A stretch of DNA of 35,670 nt, taken from Nocardioides malaquae. Its GTDB lineage: Bacteria; Actinomycetota; Actinomycetes; Propionibacteriales; Nocardioidaceae. This document shows, one piece after another, positions 1 through 9,132 of this stretch (position 1 is the first letter of the stretch; every line of letters begins with the position of its first letter). Below the pieces are notes generated by a model that was not told the origin of the DNA, did no database searches, and worked only from the letters and a program-made list of their open reading frames with translations. The DNA is taken from assembly GCF_015070385.1 (NCBI RefSeq), contig NZ_JADCSA010000018.1:1-35670 (forward strand). The letters are read 5' to 3'. A program made the translations under genes and the position numbers.

Positions 1-2
1 TA

Positions 3-1082
3 CCGGCTCGTGGAGAGCTGGGTGTTGAGGTCGATCACCGGCAGGATCCGCACCTCGGTGTGCGTGCCCCGCACCCACGACCGGACCTGGGACAGCAGGG
101 CGAGCTTCTGGCCGTTCTCCAGGAACCCGATCGGGTTGATGCCGGTGGTGCCGTCGGGCTGGACCTCGGCGGTGAAGTGCAGGTGCAGGTCGACCCGCCG
201 CGCCGTGCGCTGCACCAGTTCCCCGGTTGAGTCAGTGGTGCCAGCCGCAGTGCCAGCGCTGCCTGCGTCGACGTCCTCACCTCCGGACTCAGCGCTGGCG
301 AGATCGAGCGAAGTCTGCTGCCTTGCCAGCTCACCCAGGGTCATCGACCGCCGCACGTCCAGCGAGGCAGTGGACCCAGCGGCCTTGAGCGCAGCAGCCC
401 CCGCCGAGAGCGCTTGGGTGAGGTCGTGACCGTCAGCGTTGCTCACCTCGGCCTCGATGCGCATCGACCCGGCGAACGGTCCGACCGGGGTGTGGATGTG
501 CACGTACCGACCGTCGTTGTCCTCATCCCGTTGCTGCTCCTGGGCCGCCAACCCGTAGAGCTCGATCGCCTGGGCCACAATGCGTTCCATCTGCGCGCGG
601 CCGATCTTCTCCAGGAACGGCGCCACCTGCGCGTCGATCCACGCCATCGCCTCCGGCGACAAGGCCGGGTCGCAGTGGATCGTCGCCTCGGCGACCTGCT
701 TGGCCCGCCACACCGGCACCAAGCCGGACTGCACCCGCTTCCACACCCGCGGCAGCCGGTGGACCATCTCGATCGCCTGGCCGATCAGTTTCTTCGCCGC
801 ATCCGTCGAGACCCCCAGCGCAGCCCCGAGCTCGGGGATGCAGAACTCCGCCACCAACGGGGTCCCGTCACCGGAGATCGGCTCATCACCCAACGGGTGG
901 TGGAACGTGGCCGCGTTCCAACCGTCCTCGTCCGCGGGGTGCGCGACCGCCCACTCGTACGCAACCGCCAACAGGTTCGCCTCTGCCCGCCGCGACGCCG
1001 CCTCCTCCCGACGCGCAGCACCAAGCAGCTCCGCAGCGGTCAGGTCACCCAGCTCGGGGGCAACGGTGGTGGTGGCTTCCAT
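3..1082 (-). CDS. DUF222 / 13E12-repeat family protein, C-terminus cut by the window edge
   Basis: An open frame runs without a stop from an ATG at 1082 to the left edge, giving about 360 residues of N-terminal part. The protein starts MEATTTVAPELGDLTAAELL and has the helical layout of DUF222 (13E12 repeat) proteins, including the stretch GLVPVWRAKQVAEATIHCDP near residue 125 and a later HLHFTAEVQPDG segment near residue 308. In this family an HNH endonuclease domain normally follows DUF222; that part would lie beyond the edge, so nuclease activity cannot be judged here. The family occurs in many copies in Nocardioides and mycobacterial genomes and is often linked to mobile DNA, though its function is not established. 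It is divergent from the next gene. Plus-strand frames over this stretch have no recognisable content. Confidence 0.85.
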   Translation of the reverse strand, partial: MEATTTVAPELGDLTAAELLGAARREEAASRRAEANLLAVAYEWAVAHPADEDGWNAATFHHPLGDEPISGDGTPLVAEFCIPELGAALGVSTDAAKKLIGQAIEMVHRLPRVWKRVQSGLVPVWRAKQVAEATIHCDPALSPEAMAWIDAQVAPFLEKIGRAQMERIVAQAIELYGLAAQEQQRDEDNDGRYVHIHTPVGPFAGSMRIEAEVSNADGHDLTQALSAGAAALKAAGSTASLDVRRSMTLGELARQQTSLDLASAESGGEDVDAGSAGTAAGTTDSTGELVQRTARRVDLHLHFTAEVQPDGTTGINPIGFLENGQKLALLSQVRSWVRGTHTEVRILPVIDLNTQLSTSR

Positions 1083-1163
1083 GACTCAACCCAACAGGAG
1101 CCCACCGACAACTTTCGGGCCTGCAGCTGATGAGCGGTGCAGCGCTCGCCCACCCCGCCACCT

Positions 1164-1169
1164 ACGCTC
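1164..1169 (+). promoter_or_regulatory. Extended leaderless-type -10 box of the sucrase/ferredoxin-like gene
   Basis: TACGCT lies 5 bases before the GTG at 1175, fitting a TANNNT -10 box whose transcript would begin at or next to the start codon. No Shine-Dalgarno sequence precedes this GTG. The assignment is inferred from spacing only. Confidence 0.45.
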
Positions 1170-1174
1170 TTCTC

Positions 1175-2044
1175 GTGACTGACACCTTCCGCTGCACCGC
1201 AGCCGCCAGCCTCGCCGGCGAGCCGATGGTCGGCACCGCGCCGGAGGACGCGAGCTACCTGCTCGTCGAGTACGCAGGCGCCTGGGGCCGCAAGGCGTTG
1301 GCCGAGTCGCGCCTGCCCGAGGAGGTGCGCGAGCGCCTCGGGGGCCTCGATGCCCGCGTCCTGCTGATCCGGCGCCACGGTGGGCTGAGTGGCCCCGGGG
1401 TGCGGATCTTCACCGTCCAGGTCACCCCCCAGGACTGCACGATCGAGACCGGCCTGCTGCGGGAGGTGACTGACCTCCTCCACCTCGACCTCGACCGGGT
1501 CGGCGCCGGGGAGCACCTCGGGCTCACGACCTACGAGCACGACCTCCACCTGGTCTGCACCAACGGCAGCCGCGACCTGTGTTGCGCCGAGCTCGGCCGA
1601 CCGGTCGCTGCCGCGCTCTCCGCCCGCTGGCCGGAGGAGACGTGGGAGGTCACCCACCTGGGTGGGCACCGGTTCGCCTCGACCATGCTCCACTTCCCCA
1701 GCGCGCTCTGCCTGGGCCGCCTCGACGCGGAGACCGCCGAGCTCACGGTGGAGGAGATCCAGGCCGGGCGCCACCCCGTCGGCTTCAGCCGAGGCCGCGT
1801 CGGCGTGAGTGAGCCGGCGCAGGTCGCGCAGGTGCACGTCGTCGAGCAGACGGCGCTCGACACCCTCGGGGCGGTGACGGTGCTCGAGGAGGAACGCGGG
1901 GTCGTACGCCTCTCCGCTGGGGGCCGCGAGTGGCAGGCGGCCGTGCGCACCACGAAGTCCGACCCCCGCCGGCAGAGCTGTGGGGAGACCTTCGAGAAAC
2001 CTGCTCGCATCCACACCGTGGTCGCCGCCGGGATCGTGGAGTGA
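1175..2044 (+). CDS. Sucrase/ferredoxin-like family protein (thioredoxin-fold ferredoxin-like)
   Basis: The 289-residue product matches the Suc_Fer-like family: CTNGSRDLCCAELGRP near residues 128-143 carries the clustered cysteines typical of its ferredoxin-like part, followed by THLGGHRFASTMLHFPSALC and a GRLD motif. In the family these cysteines are thought to hold an iron-sulfur cluster; the physiological partner is unknown. I chose GTG 1175 because a TANNNT box sits just upstream and no ribosome site is visible; an in-frame ATG at 1130 would add 15 residues. An MFS exporter gene follows after 22 bases on the same strand, so the two may be co-transcribed. Function beyond a possible redox role is not inferable. 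Confidence 0.8.
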   Translation: MTDTFRCTAAASLAGEPMVGTAPEDASYLLVEYAGAWGRKALAESRLPEEVRERLGGLDARVLLIRRHGGLSGPGVRIFTVQVTPQDCTIETGLLREVTDLLHLDLDRVGAGEHLGLTTYEHDLHLVCTNGSRDLCCAELGRPVAAALSARWPEETWEVTHLGGHRFASTMLHFPSALCLGRLDAETAELTVEEIQAGRHPVGFSRGRVGVSEPAQVAQVHVVEQTALDTLGAVTVLEEERGVVRLSAGGREWQAAVRTTKSDPRRQSCGETFEKPARIHTVVAAGIVE

Positions 2045-2066
2045 CTCGACCGACGTCGGTGACCGC

Positions 2067-3356
2067 GTGACCTGGGTCCGCCTCCTGCGCGGCATGCGCA
2101 TGGACACCTCGCCGGTGCGCGAGTCGCGCGACTTCACCCTGCTGCTCGCGGCCGGCACGGTCTTCGCCTTCGGCGCGATGATCACCTACGTCGCGATCCC
2201 CTTCCAGGTCTACCGGCTCACCGGCTCCAACCTGATGGTCGGACTCATCGGGATCGTCGAGCTGGTGCCCCTCATCGTCTTCGGTCTGTGGGGCGGCGCC
2301 CTGGCCGACCACTTCGACCGGCGTCGCCTGCTCGTCGCCTGCGGCCTGGGCCAGTTCGTCTGGGTGGGCCTGCTGGCGCTCAACACCTTCGTCGGCGAAC
2401 CGCGGCTGTGGGTGCTCTTCGTGCTCGCCGCCCTCCTCACCTCGACCGCAGCGCTGCAGCGACCCAGCCGCGAGGCGTTGATGCCGCGTACGGTGCGCCA
2501 CGACCAGATCGCCGCGGCCCAGGCGCTGACCAGCTTCGGCGGCCAGATGGGGGTGCTCGCCGGCCCGCTCGTCGGCGGTCTGCTGATCGCCTACGTCGGG
2601 ATCGGGTGGTGCTTCGTCATCGACGCCCTCGGCCTGCTGGTCGCCACCGCGCTCTACGTCGCGATGCGTGCCTACCCGCACACGGCCGAGACCACCCCGC
2701 CGAGCCTCGCGAGCATCGTCGAGGGCATCCGCTACGGCATCGGTCGCCGTGACCTGCTCGGCACCTACACCGTCGACATCGCCTCGATGTTCCTGGCGAT
2801 GCCGGTGGTGCTCTTCCCGGCGCTGGTCGAGGAGGTCTACCGCGCCCCCGAACGCCTCGGACTGCTCTACGCGGCCGGCACCATCGGTGCGGTGCTCGCC
2901 ACCGCGACGTCGGGGTGGATCGGCCAGGTGCACCGGCACGGGGCTGCGATCACGGTCGCCGCGGCGGGGTACGGCCTCTGCGTCGCGATCGCCGGCCTGA
3001 GCCCCTCCTTCTGGATCGCCTTCGTCTTCTTCGCGCTCGCCGGCTTCTCCGACATGGTCTCGGCGATCTTCCGCGGCACGGTCTGGAACCAGACGATCCC
3101 CGAGCAGATGCGGGGCCGTCTGGCCGGCATCGAGATGCTGTCGTACTCCCTCGGTCCACGCGCCGGGCAGGTGCGCGGGGGTCTCGTGGCCGACGCCTGG
3201 AACGTGCGTGGGGCGGTCGTCTCCGGCGGCCTGGCCTGCGTCGTCGGGGTGGCTGCGACGGCCGCCGCACTGCGTACGTTCTGGGCCTACGACGCGCGCA
3301 CCGACCCGCACGCCGTCGCGGAGCGGGAGTCGCGATCGGCCCGTGGCGTGGGGTGA
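2067..3356 (+). CDS. MFS transporter of the MFS_3 / EntS-like type
   Basis: The protein of about 429 residues is strongly hydrophobic with roughly 12 predicted membrane segments. The segment VGLIGIVELVPLIVFGLWGG followed by ALADHFDRRRLL is the MFS motif A region as found in the MFS_3 (transmembrane secretion effector, EntS-like) group, whose studied members export siderophores and other small molecules. The substrate here is unknown and no siderophore genes are nearby. The start is uncertain: the frame opens at 1980 inside the upstream gene, but the GTG at 2067 avoids that overlap, and ATGs at 2094 and 2100 also precede the first conserved residues. The sequence ends in a basic tail. Confidence 0.82.
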   Translation: MTWVRLLRGMRMDTSPVRESRDFTLLLAAGTVFAFGAMITYVAIPFQVYRLTGSNLMVGLIGIVELVPLIVFGLWGGALADHFDRRRLLVACGLGQFVWVGLLALNTFVGEPRLWVLFVLAALLTSTAALQRPSREALMPRTVRHDQIAAAQALTSFGGQMGVLAGPLVGGLLIAYVGIGWCFVIDALGLLVATALYVAMRAYPHTAETTPPSLASIVEGIRYGIGRRDLLGTYTVDIASMFLAMPVVLFPALVEEVYRAPERLGLLYAAGTIGAVLATATSGWIGQVHRHGAAITVAAAGYGLCVAIAGLSPSFWIAFVFFALAGFSDMVSAIFRGTVWNQTIPEQMRGRLAGIEMLSYSLGPRAGQVRGGLVADAWNVRGAVVSGGLACVVGVAATAAALRTFWAYDARTDPHAVAERESRSARGVG

Positions 3357-3455
3357 GGAACCCCTTGGCCGTCGGGACGTCTCATCGTTGGGCGTGACCA
3401 CCACGGGGGTGGAACAATGGCCCACGTCCGAACCAGCAGTTGAGGAGCAGCACCC

Positions 3456-4046
3456 GTGAGCGATCGTCCGACCCCGACCGGGGAGCGCCCCGTCCTGGCC
3501 GGCCTGCTCGCGCTCACCGCCGTGGCCGTCGTCGTCGGCCTGCTGGCCGGCGTCACCATGCTGATGGGCACCAAGATCCTGGGCATCAGCGGCGCCGACG
3601 GCTCGGGCAGCGGTGAGGCCAGCTCCGGCGAGACGCTCTTCCTGCCGGAGCCGGAGAAGACCGAGCGCCCCGACGGTCCGCTGATCACGCTCGACGTCGA
3701 CCCGACGCAGGCCCCCTCCGGTGACGAGGCCGACGAGAAGGCGGCCGAGAAGAAGAAGAAGAAGGCCGCGGCGCGGGACAAGATCACCCTCAACGCCGGC
3801 CAGACCTCCGTGTCGGCCATGCAGCGCATCGACCTGACCGGCACCTACCCGGCCGGCAGCGGCGCGATCCTGCAGGTGCAGCGCTTCGAGGGCGGCTCGT
3901 GGGCCGACTTCCCGGTGACCGTCTCGGTCTCCAACGGCGTCTTCGGCACCTACGTGATGACGGGGCAGAGCGGCGAGACCCGCTTCCGGATGCTCGACAC
4001 CGACTCCGGCAAGGCCTCCAACTTCGTCACCGTCACCATCAGCTGA
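3456..4046 (+). CDS. Membrane-anchored protein with an extracellular Ig-like domain, function unknown
   Basis: The 196-residue product has a short cytoplasmic N-terminus, one membrane segment at about residues 13-37, an acidic then lysine-rich linker (a run of lysines near residues 93-98), and a C-terminal beta-rich domain of about 85 residues. That domain, with LTGTYPAGSGAILQVQRFEG and a terminal NFVTVTIS strand, reads like a bacterial Ig-type sandwich. The start GTG is supported by GAGGAG about 9 bases upstream. I do not recognise a named family. It lies directly upstream of the dnaK regulatory region, but a hairpin after its stop and the HAIR operator suggest separate transcription. Confidence 0.7.
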   Translation: MSDRPTPTGERPVLAGLLALTAVAVVVGLLAGVTMLMGTKILGISGADGSGSGEASSGETLFLPEPEKTERPDGPLITLDVDPTQAPSGDEADEKAAEKKKKKAAARDKITLNAGQTSVSAMQRIDLTGTYPAGSGAILQVQRFEGGSWADFPVTVSVSNGVFGTYVMTGQSGETRFRMLDTDSGKASNFVTVTIS

Positions 4047-4059
4047 CGCTTCCGTCAGC
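4042..4059 (+). terminator. Possible terminator hairpin at the end of the Ig-like protein gene
   Basis: GCTGACG and CGTCAGC form a perfect 7-base-pair stem with a CTTC loop. The stem includes the stop codon at 4044-4046. No U-tract follows, so it may be a weak or factor-assisted terminator separating this gene from the dnaK promoter. Confidence 0.4.
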
Positions 4060-4155
4060 CGACGCTGACGCCTCCGTGGTGACCGGGCTCACGCCCCTTG
4101 CCACCGACCCCTGGGAACAACCCCGCCTCCACCTCCGTTGGACCCCATGAACGAA

Positions 4156-4183
4156 GTTGAGCCAGATCGACTCAACCTAGTTT
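4156..4183 (+). promoter_or_regulatory. HAIR operator (HspR site) and promoter of the dnaK operon
   Basis: GTTGAGC, seven bases, then ACTCAAC (4156-4176) matches the HAIR inverted repeat CTTGAGT-N7-ACTCAAG bound by HspR in Streptomyces and mycobacteria, with flanking C/G changes. TTGAGC in the left arm can act as the -35 box and TAGTTT at 4178-4183 as the -10 box, so bound HspR would cover the promoter. The hspR gene closes the operon, which fits autoregulation. The transcript leader would be about 80 bases. Confidence 0.85.
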
Positions 4184-4268
4184 GCCTCCGGCGGCGCAGG
4201 TGCGCACAATGGCGGCATTCCCCAGATTTCCCGGCACCCTGCCGGGCAGTGACAACGGAGGTTAAGCA

Positions 4269-6115
<1,847 letters not shown>

Positions 6116-6119
<4 letters not shown>

Positions 6120-6700
6120 CCGACTCCCACGAGTCGACCGACGAGCAGGTCGAGGACGCGGTCGGGTCGGTGGACCCGGCCGCGGCCGCGGCCGACGACG
6201 AGGCCACCGGGCCGGTCGACGCCGAGGGCGCCCCCGAGGGTGACTCCGGTGCCGACGCCGACCCGACGGCCGACCTGCAGCGCCAGCTCGACGAGCGTAC
6301 GCAGGACCTGCAGCGGCTCCAGGCCGAGTACCTCAACTACAAGCGCCGGGTCGAACGCGACCGGGAGCTGCTCACCGAGAACGCGGCCTACAAGGCGCTC
6401 ACCCCGGTGATCGAGGTGCTCGACACCGTGGACCGGGCTCGCGAGTCCGGCGAGGTCGAGGGCGGCTTCAAGGCCGTCGTCGACCAGCTGGAGCGGGCCG
6501 TGGCCCAGGCCGGCGTCACCAAGTTCGCCGAGCCCGGTGACCCGTTCGACCCGCAGCTGCACGAGGCGCTCAGCCACATGGGCACCGACGCCGACGTCGA
6601 GGTGACCACCGTGAAGGTGGTCGCCAGGGCCGGCTACCGGATCGGGGAGCGCGTGGTGCGCGCCGCCCAGGTCCTGGTCGTCGACCCGGCCGAGGGCTGA
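6116..6700 (+). CDS. grpE: Nucleotide exchange factor GrpE
   Basis: The 194-residue product has an acidic, alanine-rich disordered N-terminus (about residues 1-55), a long coiled-coil helix containing [20 protein letters not shown], and a beta-wing domain with [11 protein letters not shown] and [16 protein letters not shown], all typical of GrpE. It releases ADP from DnaK. The GTG start overlaps the dnaK TGA in a GTGA arrangement, so the two are translationally coupled. A 143-base gap containing a large palindrome separates it from dnaJ, unusual within an otherwise tight operon. Confidence 0.97.
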
Positions 6701-6743
6701 GCCCCAGCACCACCCCCGCAACACCCCCGCACCATCCCCCCGC

Positions 6744-6802
6744 GAAACTGTCGAGTTGATGCGCCCCGCCACGGCGTGTCGGCGCATCAGCTCGACAGTT
6801 TC
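6744..6802. repeat. Long near-perfect inverted repeat (REP-like palindrome) between grpE and dnaJ
   Basis: Two 22-base arms, 6744-6765 and 6781-6802, are inverted copies with one difference, which would still pair as G-U in RNA. The loop is 15 bases (6766-6780). The left arm begins GAAACTG and the right arm ends CAGTTTC. C-rich and G-rich flanks extend the symmetry loosely. No U-tract follows, so a classical terminator is unlikely; a dispersed palindromic element or an RNA-processing hairpin that sets grpE/dnaJ ratios are both possible. Confidence 0.85.
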
Positions 6803-6843
6803 CGGGGGCACCACCGCAGACTTCCAGGAAGGAGGGCGAGCAG

Positions 6844-8010
6844 ATGGCAGCCACCGACGGCATGCGCGCCGACTGGGCGCAGAAGGACTTCTACCAGGTC
6901 CTCGGCGTGAAGAAGGACGCCGACGCCGCAGACATCAAGAAGGCCTACCGCAAGCTCGCCCGCGAGAACCACCCCGACTCCAACCCCGGCGACGAGGCGA
7001 AGGCCGAGACGTTCAAGCAGGTCGCCGAGGCCTACGACGTCGTCGGCGACCCCGAGAAGCGCAAGAAGTACGACGAGATGCGCTCGCTCTACGCCGCCGG
7101 CGGCGTGGGTGGCGGCTTCGGTGCCGGCCACGCGGGCGGCTTCGACCTCAACGACCTCTTCGGTGACCGCGCCGGCCGTGGCGGTGGTGGCGGCTTCGGT
7201 GACGTCTTCTCCGACCTCTTCGGCGGCGGCGGTGGCCGTCAGCGGGCCCCGCGGGCCCGTCGCGGTCAGGACGTCGAGACCACCGCGACCATCAGCTTCA
7301 CCGATGCCATCGACGGCGTCACCATCTCGCTGCGCCTGACCTCCGACGCAGCCTGCGGCACCTGCCGCGGCACCGGGGGCAAGCCCGGCACCAAGCCCCA
7401 TGTCTGCGCGGTCTGCGACGGCGCGGGCTCGGTCAACACCTCCGCCGGCGCGTTCTCGATGAACGAACCGTGCCCGGCCTGCGGCGGCCGACAGCTGCTC
7501 TACGACGAGCCCTGCCCCACCTGCCGGGGCACCGGTCGCGGTGTCTCGGCCCGCACGATCCAGGCGAGGATCCCCGCCGGGGTCAAGGACGGGCAGCGCA
7601 TCCGCCTCAAGGGCAAGGGCGGCCAGGGGGAGAACGGCGGTCCAGCCGGCGACCTCTTCGTCACCGTCAAGGTCGGCTCCCACCCGATCTTCGGGCGTAC
7701 GGGCGACAACCTCACCCTCGACGTGCCGATCGCCTTCGACGAGGCGGCGCTGGGGGCCGAGGTGAAGATCCCGACCCTGGGCGGCGCCCCCGTGACCCTG
7801 AAGATCCCCGCCGGCACCCCCAGCGGCCGCACCTTCCGGGTGCGCGGCAAGGGCGTGACGCGCCGCGACGGCACCAAGGGCGACCTGCTGGCCACGGTCG
7901 CGGTCCACGTGCCCGCCACCCTCGATGCGGCTGCGCGCGAGGCCGTCGAGGCCTACCGTGAGGCGACGGCAGGACGAGCCCTGAGGACGAACCTCTTCCA
8001 GGAGGAGTGA
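6844..8010 (+). CDS. dnaJ: Co-chaperone DnaJ (Hsp40, zinc-finger type)
   Basis: The 388-residue protein has the J domain with HPD at residues 43-45, a glycine/phenylalanine-rich region (about 84-130) with NDLFGDRAG and FSDLFGGGG repeats, and four zinc-binding cysteine pairs at 171/174, 188/191, 210/213 and 224/227. The third pair reads CPACGGRQ rather than CxxCxGxG. The C-terminal substrate-binding domain begins near residue 235. It delivers unfolded clients to DnaK and stimulates its ATPase. GGAGG precedes the ATG by about 9 bases. Its stop codon shares one base with the hspR start. The location before hspR identifies it as the HspR-controlled copy; many actinobacteria have another dnaJ elsewhere. 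Confidence 0.97.
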   Translation: MAATDGMRADWAQKDFYQVLGVKKDADAADIKKAYRKLARENHPDSNPGDEAKAETFKQVAEAYDVVGDPEKRKKYDEMRSLYAAGGVGGGFGAGHAGGFDLNDLFGDRAGRGGGGGFGDVFSDLFGGGGGRQRAPRARRGQDVETTATISFTDAIDGVTISLRLTSDAACGTCRGTGGKPGTKPHVCAVCDGAGSVNTSAGAFSMNEPCPACGGRQLLYDEPCPTCRGTGRGVSARTIQARIPAGVKDGQRIRLKGKGGQGENGGPAGDLFVTVKVGSHPIFGRTGDNLTLDVPIAFDEAALGAEVKIPTLGGAPVTLKIPAGTPSGRTFRVRGKGVTRRDGTKGDLLATVAVHVPATLDAAAREAVEAYREATAGRALRTNLFQEE

Positions 8011-8447
8011 TGAGCAGCTTCGGTGTCCCCTCGCCCGACGCGGCGGTCTACGTCATCTCCGTCGCCGCCGAGCTCACGGGCCTGCACCCGCAGACCCTGC
8101 GCACCTACGAGCGCATGGGGCTCATCACCCCCGGGCGCACCGGGGGCGGTGGTCGGCGCTACTCGCACCGGGACCTGGAGCTGCTCCGTCGCATCGCCGA
8201 CCTGACGGCGTCCGGCATCGGCCTCGAGGGCGTACGCCGCATCCTCGAGCTCGACAACCGGGTCACCGCCCTGCAGTCGGTCAACGCCGACCTGCAGGCG
8301 GAGCTGCAGGCCACCCGCGAGGCGCTGCGTCAGGCCCAGGCGGCCCTGCAGTCGATGAGCCGCCCGGCGGGGCCGAGCCGACTGCCCGCCGTACGCCAGA
8401 GCGCCGGCGGGTCGTCGGTGGTGGTGTGGCGCCGGGGTCTGGGCTGA
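8010..8447 (+). CDS. hspR: Heat-shock repressor HspR (MerR family)
   Basis: The 145-residue protein has a MerR-type winged helix near the N-terminus: VISVAAELTGLHPQTLRTYE followed by RMGLITPGRTGGGGRRYSHR, the wing pattern shared by HspR proteins. A coiled-coil helix (about residues 82-115) should mediate dimer formation, and the tail is short and basic. HspR binds HAIR repeats with DnaK as co-repressor in Streptomyces; two such repeats are present here, before dnaK and before clpB. I chose the ATG at 8010, one base overlapping the dnaJ stop, because AGGAGG lies just upstream; an adjacent GTG at 8007 is the alternative. The gene converges on the receiver-protein gene. Confidence 0.95.
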   Translation: MSSFGVPSPDAAVYVISVAAELTGLHPQTLRTYERMGLITPGRTGGGGRRYSHRDLELLRRIADLTASGIGLEGVRRILELDNRVTALQSVNADLQAELQATREALRQAQAALQSMSRPAGPSRLPAVRQSAGGSSVVVWRRGLG

Positions 8448-8455
8448 CCCACTGA

Positions 8456-8481
8456 GCCGCTGCCCGCTGAACGGGCGCGGC
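8456..8481. terminator. Hairpin between the convergent hspR and receiver-protein genes
   Basis: GCCGC-T-GCCCG and CGGGCGCGGC pair in a 10-base-pair stem with one bulged T and a CTGAA loop. It sits in the 46-base gap between two convergent stop codons, so it may end both transcripts. There is no clear U-tract on either side. Confidence 0.55.
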
Positions 8482-8493
8482 GTGGCGTGGCCC

Positions 8494-9030
8494 TCAGCTC
8501 TCGAGGGCGGTGGTGCCGAAGTCCTTCACGAGCGGGTAGGGACGGACCGGACGCACCGCGCCGCCCTCGGCCACCTGGATCAGGTGGTCGGCGATAGTGC
8601 GAGCCGAGACGCCCTTGACGATGTAGGCCCACGCGCCCTCCTGGAGCGCCGCCTCGGTCATGTAGGTGGCGCTGATGGCGGAGCAGACCACGACCTTCGT
8701 GGTGGGGCAGTCCTCGTAGATGAGGGGCAGGATCTCCAGGCCCCCGATCTCGGGCATGTGCAGGTCGAGCACGACGATGTCGGGCTGGGTGGCCTTGATC
8801 AGCTCCATCGCTGACTCCGCGTCGCCGGCGTCGCCCGCGACCCGGAAACCGGCCGACTCGAGCGCCACCCGCAGGACGAACCGCACCTCGTCGTCGTCGT
8901 CCACGATGACGGCGGCGACCTGGTGACCGCGCAGGTGGCGGATCACGACCGGCTCGGGCTCGGTCAGGGGCGCGGGCGCCTCGACCTCCACCTCGGCGGG
9001 CTCGTCGGTCTTCTTGCGGAACAGCTTCAC
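8494..9030 (-). CDS. Stand-alone response-regulator receiver protein
   Basis: The 178-residue product has a charged N-terminal extension of about 37 residues (KLFRKKTDEPAEVEVEAP) and one CheY-like receiver domain at about 38-157. The acidic pocket is VDDDDE at 43-48, the phospho-acceptor is D89 in VVLDLHMPE, the switch serine is S117 and the conserved lysine is K139 in YIVKG. No output domain follows, only a 20-residue tail. It probably acts through protein contact and could be phosphorylated by a kinase encoded elsewhere, since none is nearby. I chose GTG 9030 because GGGAGG lies about 8 bases upstream; the frame stays open to an ATG at 9057. Confidence 0.85.
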   Translation of the reverse strand: MKLFRKKTDEPAEVEVEAPAPLTEPEPVVIRHLRGHQVAAVIVDDDDEVRFVLRVALESAGFRVAGDAGDAESAMELIKATQPDIVVLDLHMPEIGGLEILPLIYEDCPTTKVVVCSAISATYMTEAALQEGAWAYIVKGVSARTIADHLIQVAEGGAVRPVRPYPLVKDFGTTALES

Positions 9031-9132
9031 TGGCTCTACCTCCCTAGGTCCGGCCATCTTGGCATGCCGACCCGGCCAGCGTGATCAGAATCGCACAGGC
9101 GTCGCCTCGGGTCAGGGGAGTCTGCGCCCAGG

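Noticed and set aside
414-1182. Plus-strand frames over the first kilobase
   Set aside because: The minus strand encodes a continuous DUF222-type protein here; the plus frames lack motifs and are explained as shadows.
4047-4268. CIRCE operator (HrcA site) before dnaK
   Set aside because: The GCACTC-N9-GAGTGC pattern is absent; the inverted repeat found fits HAIR instead.
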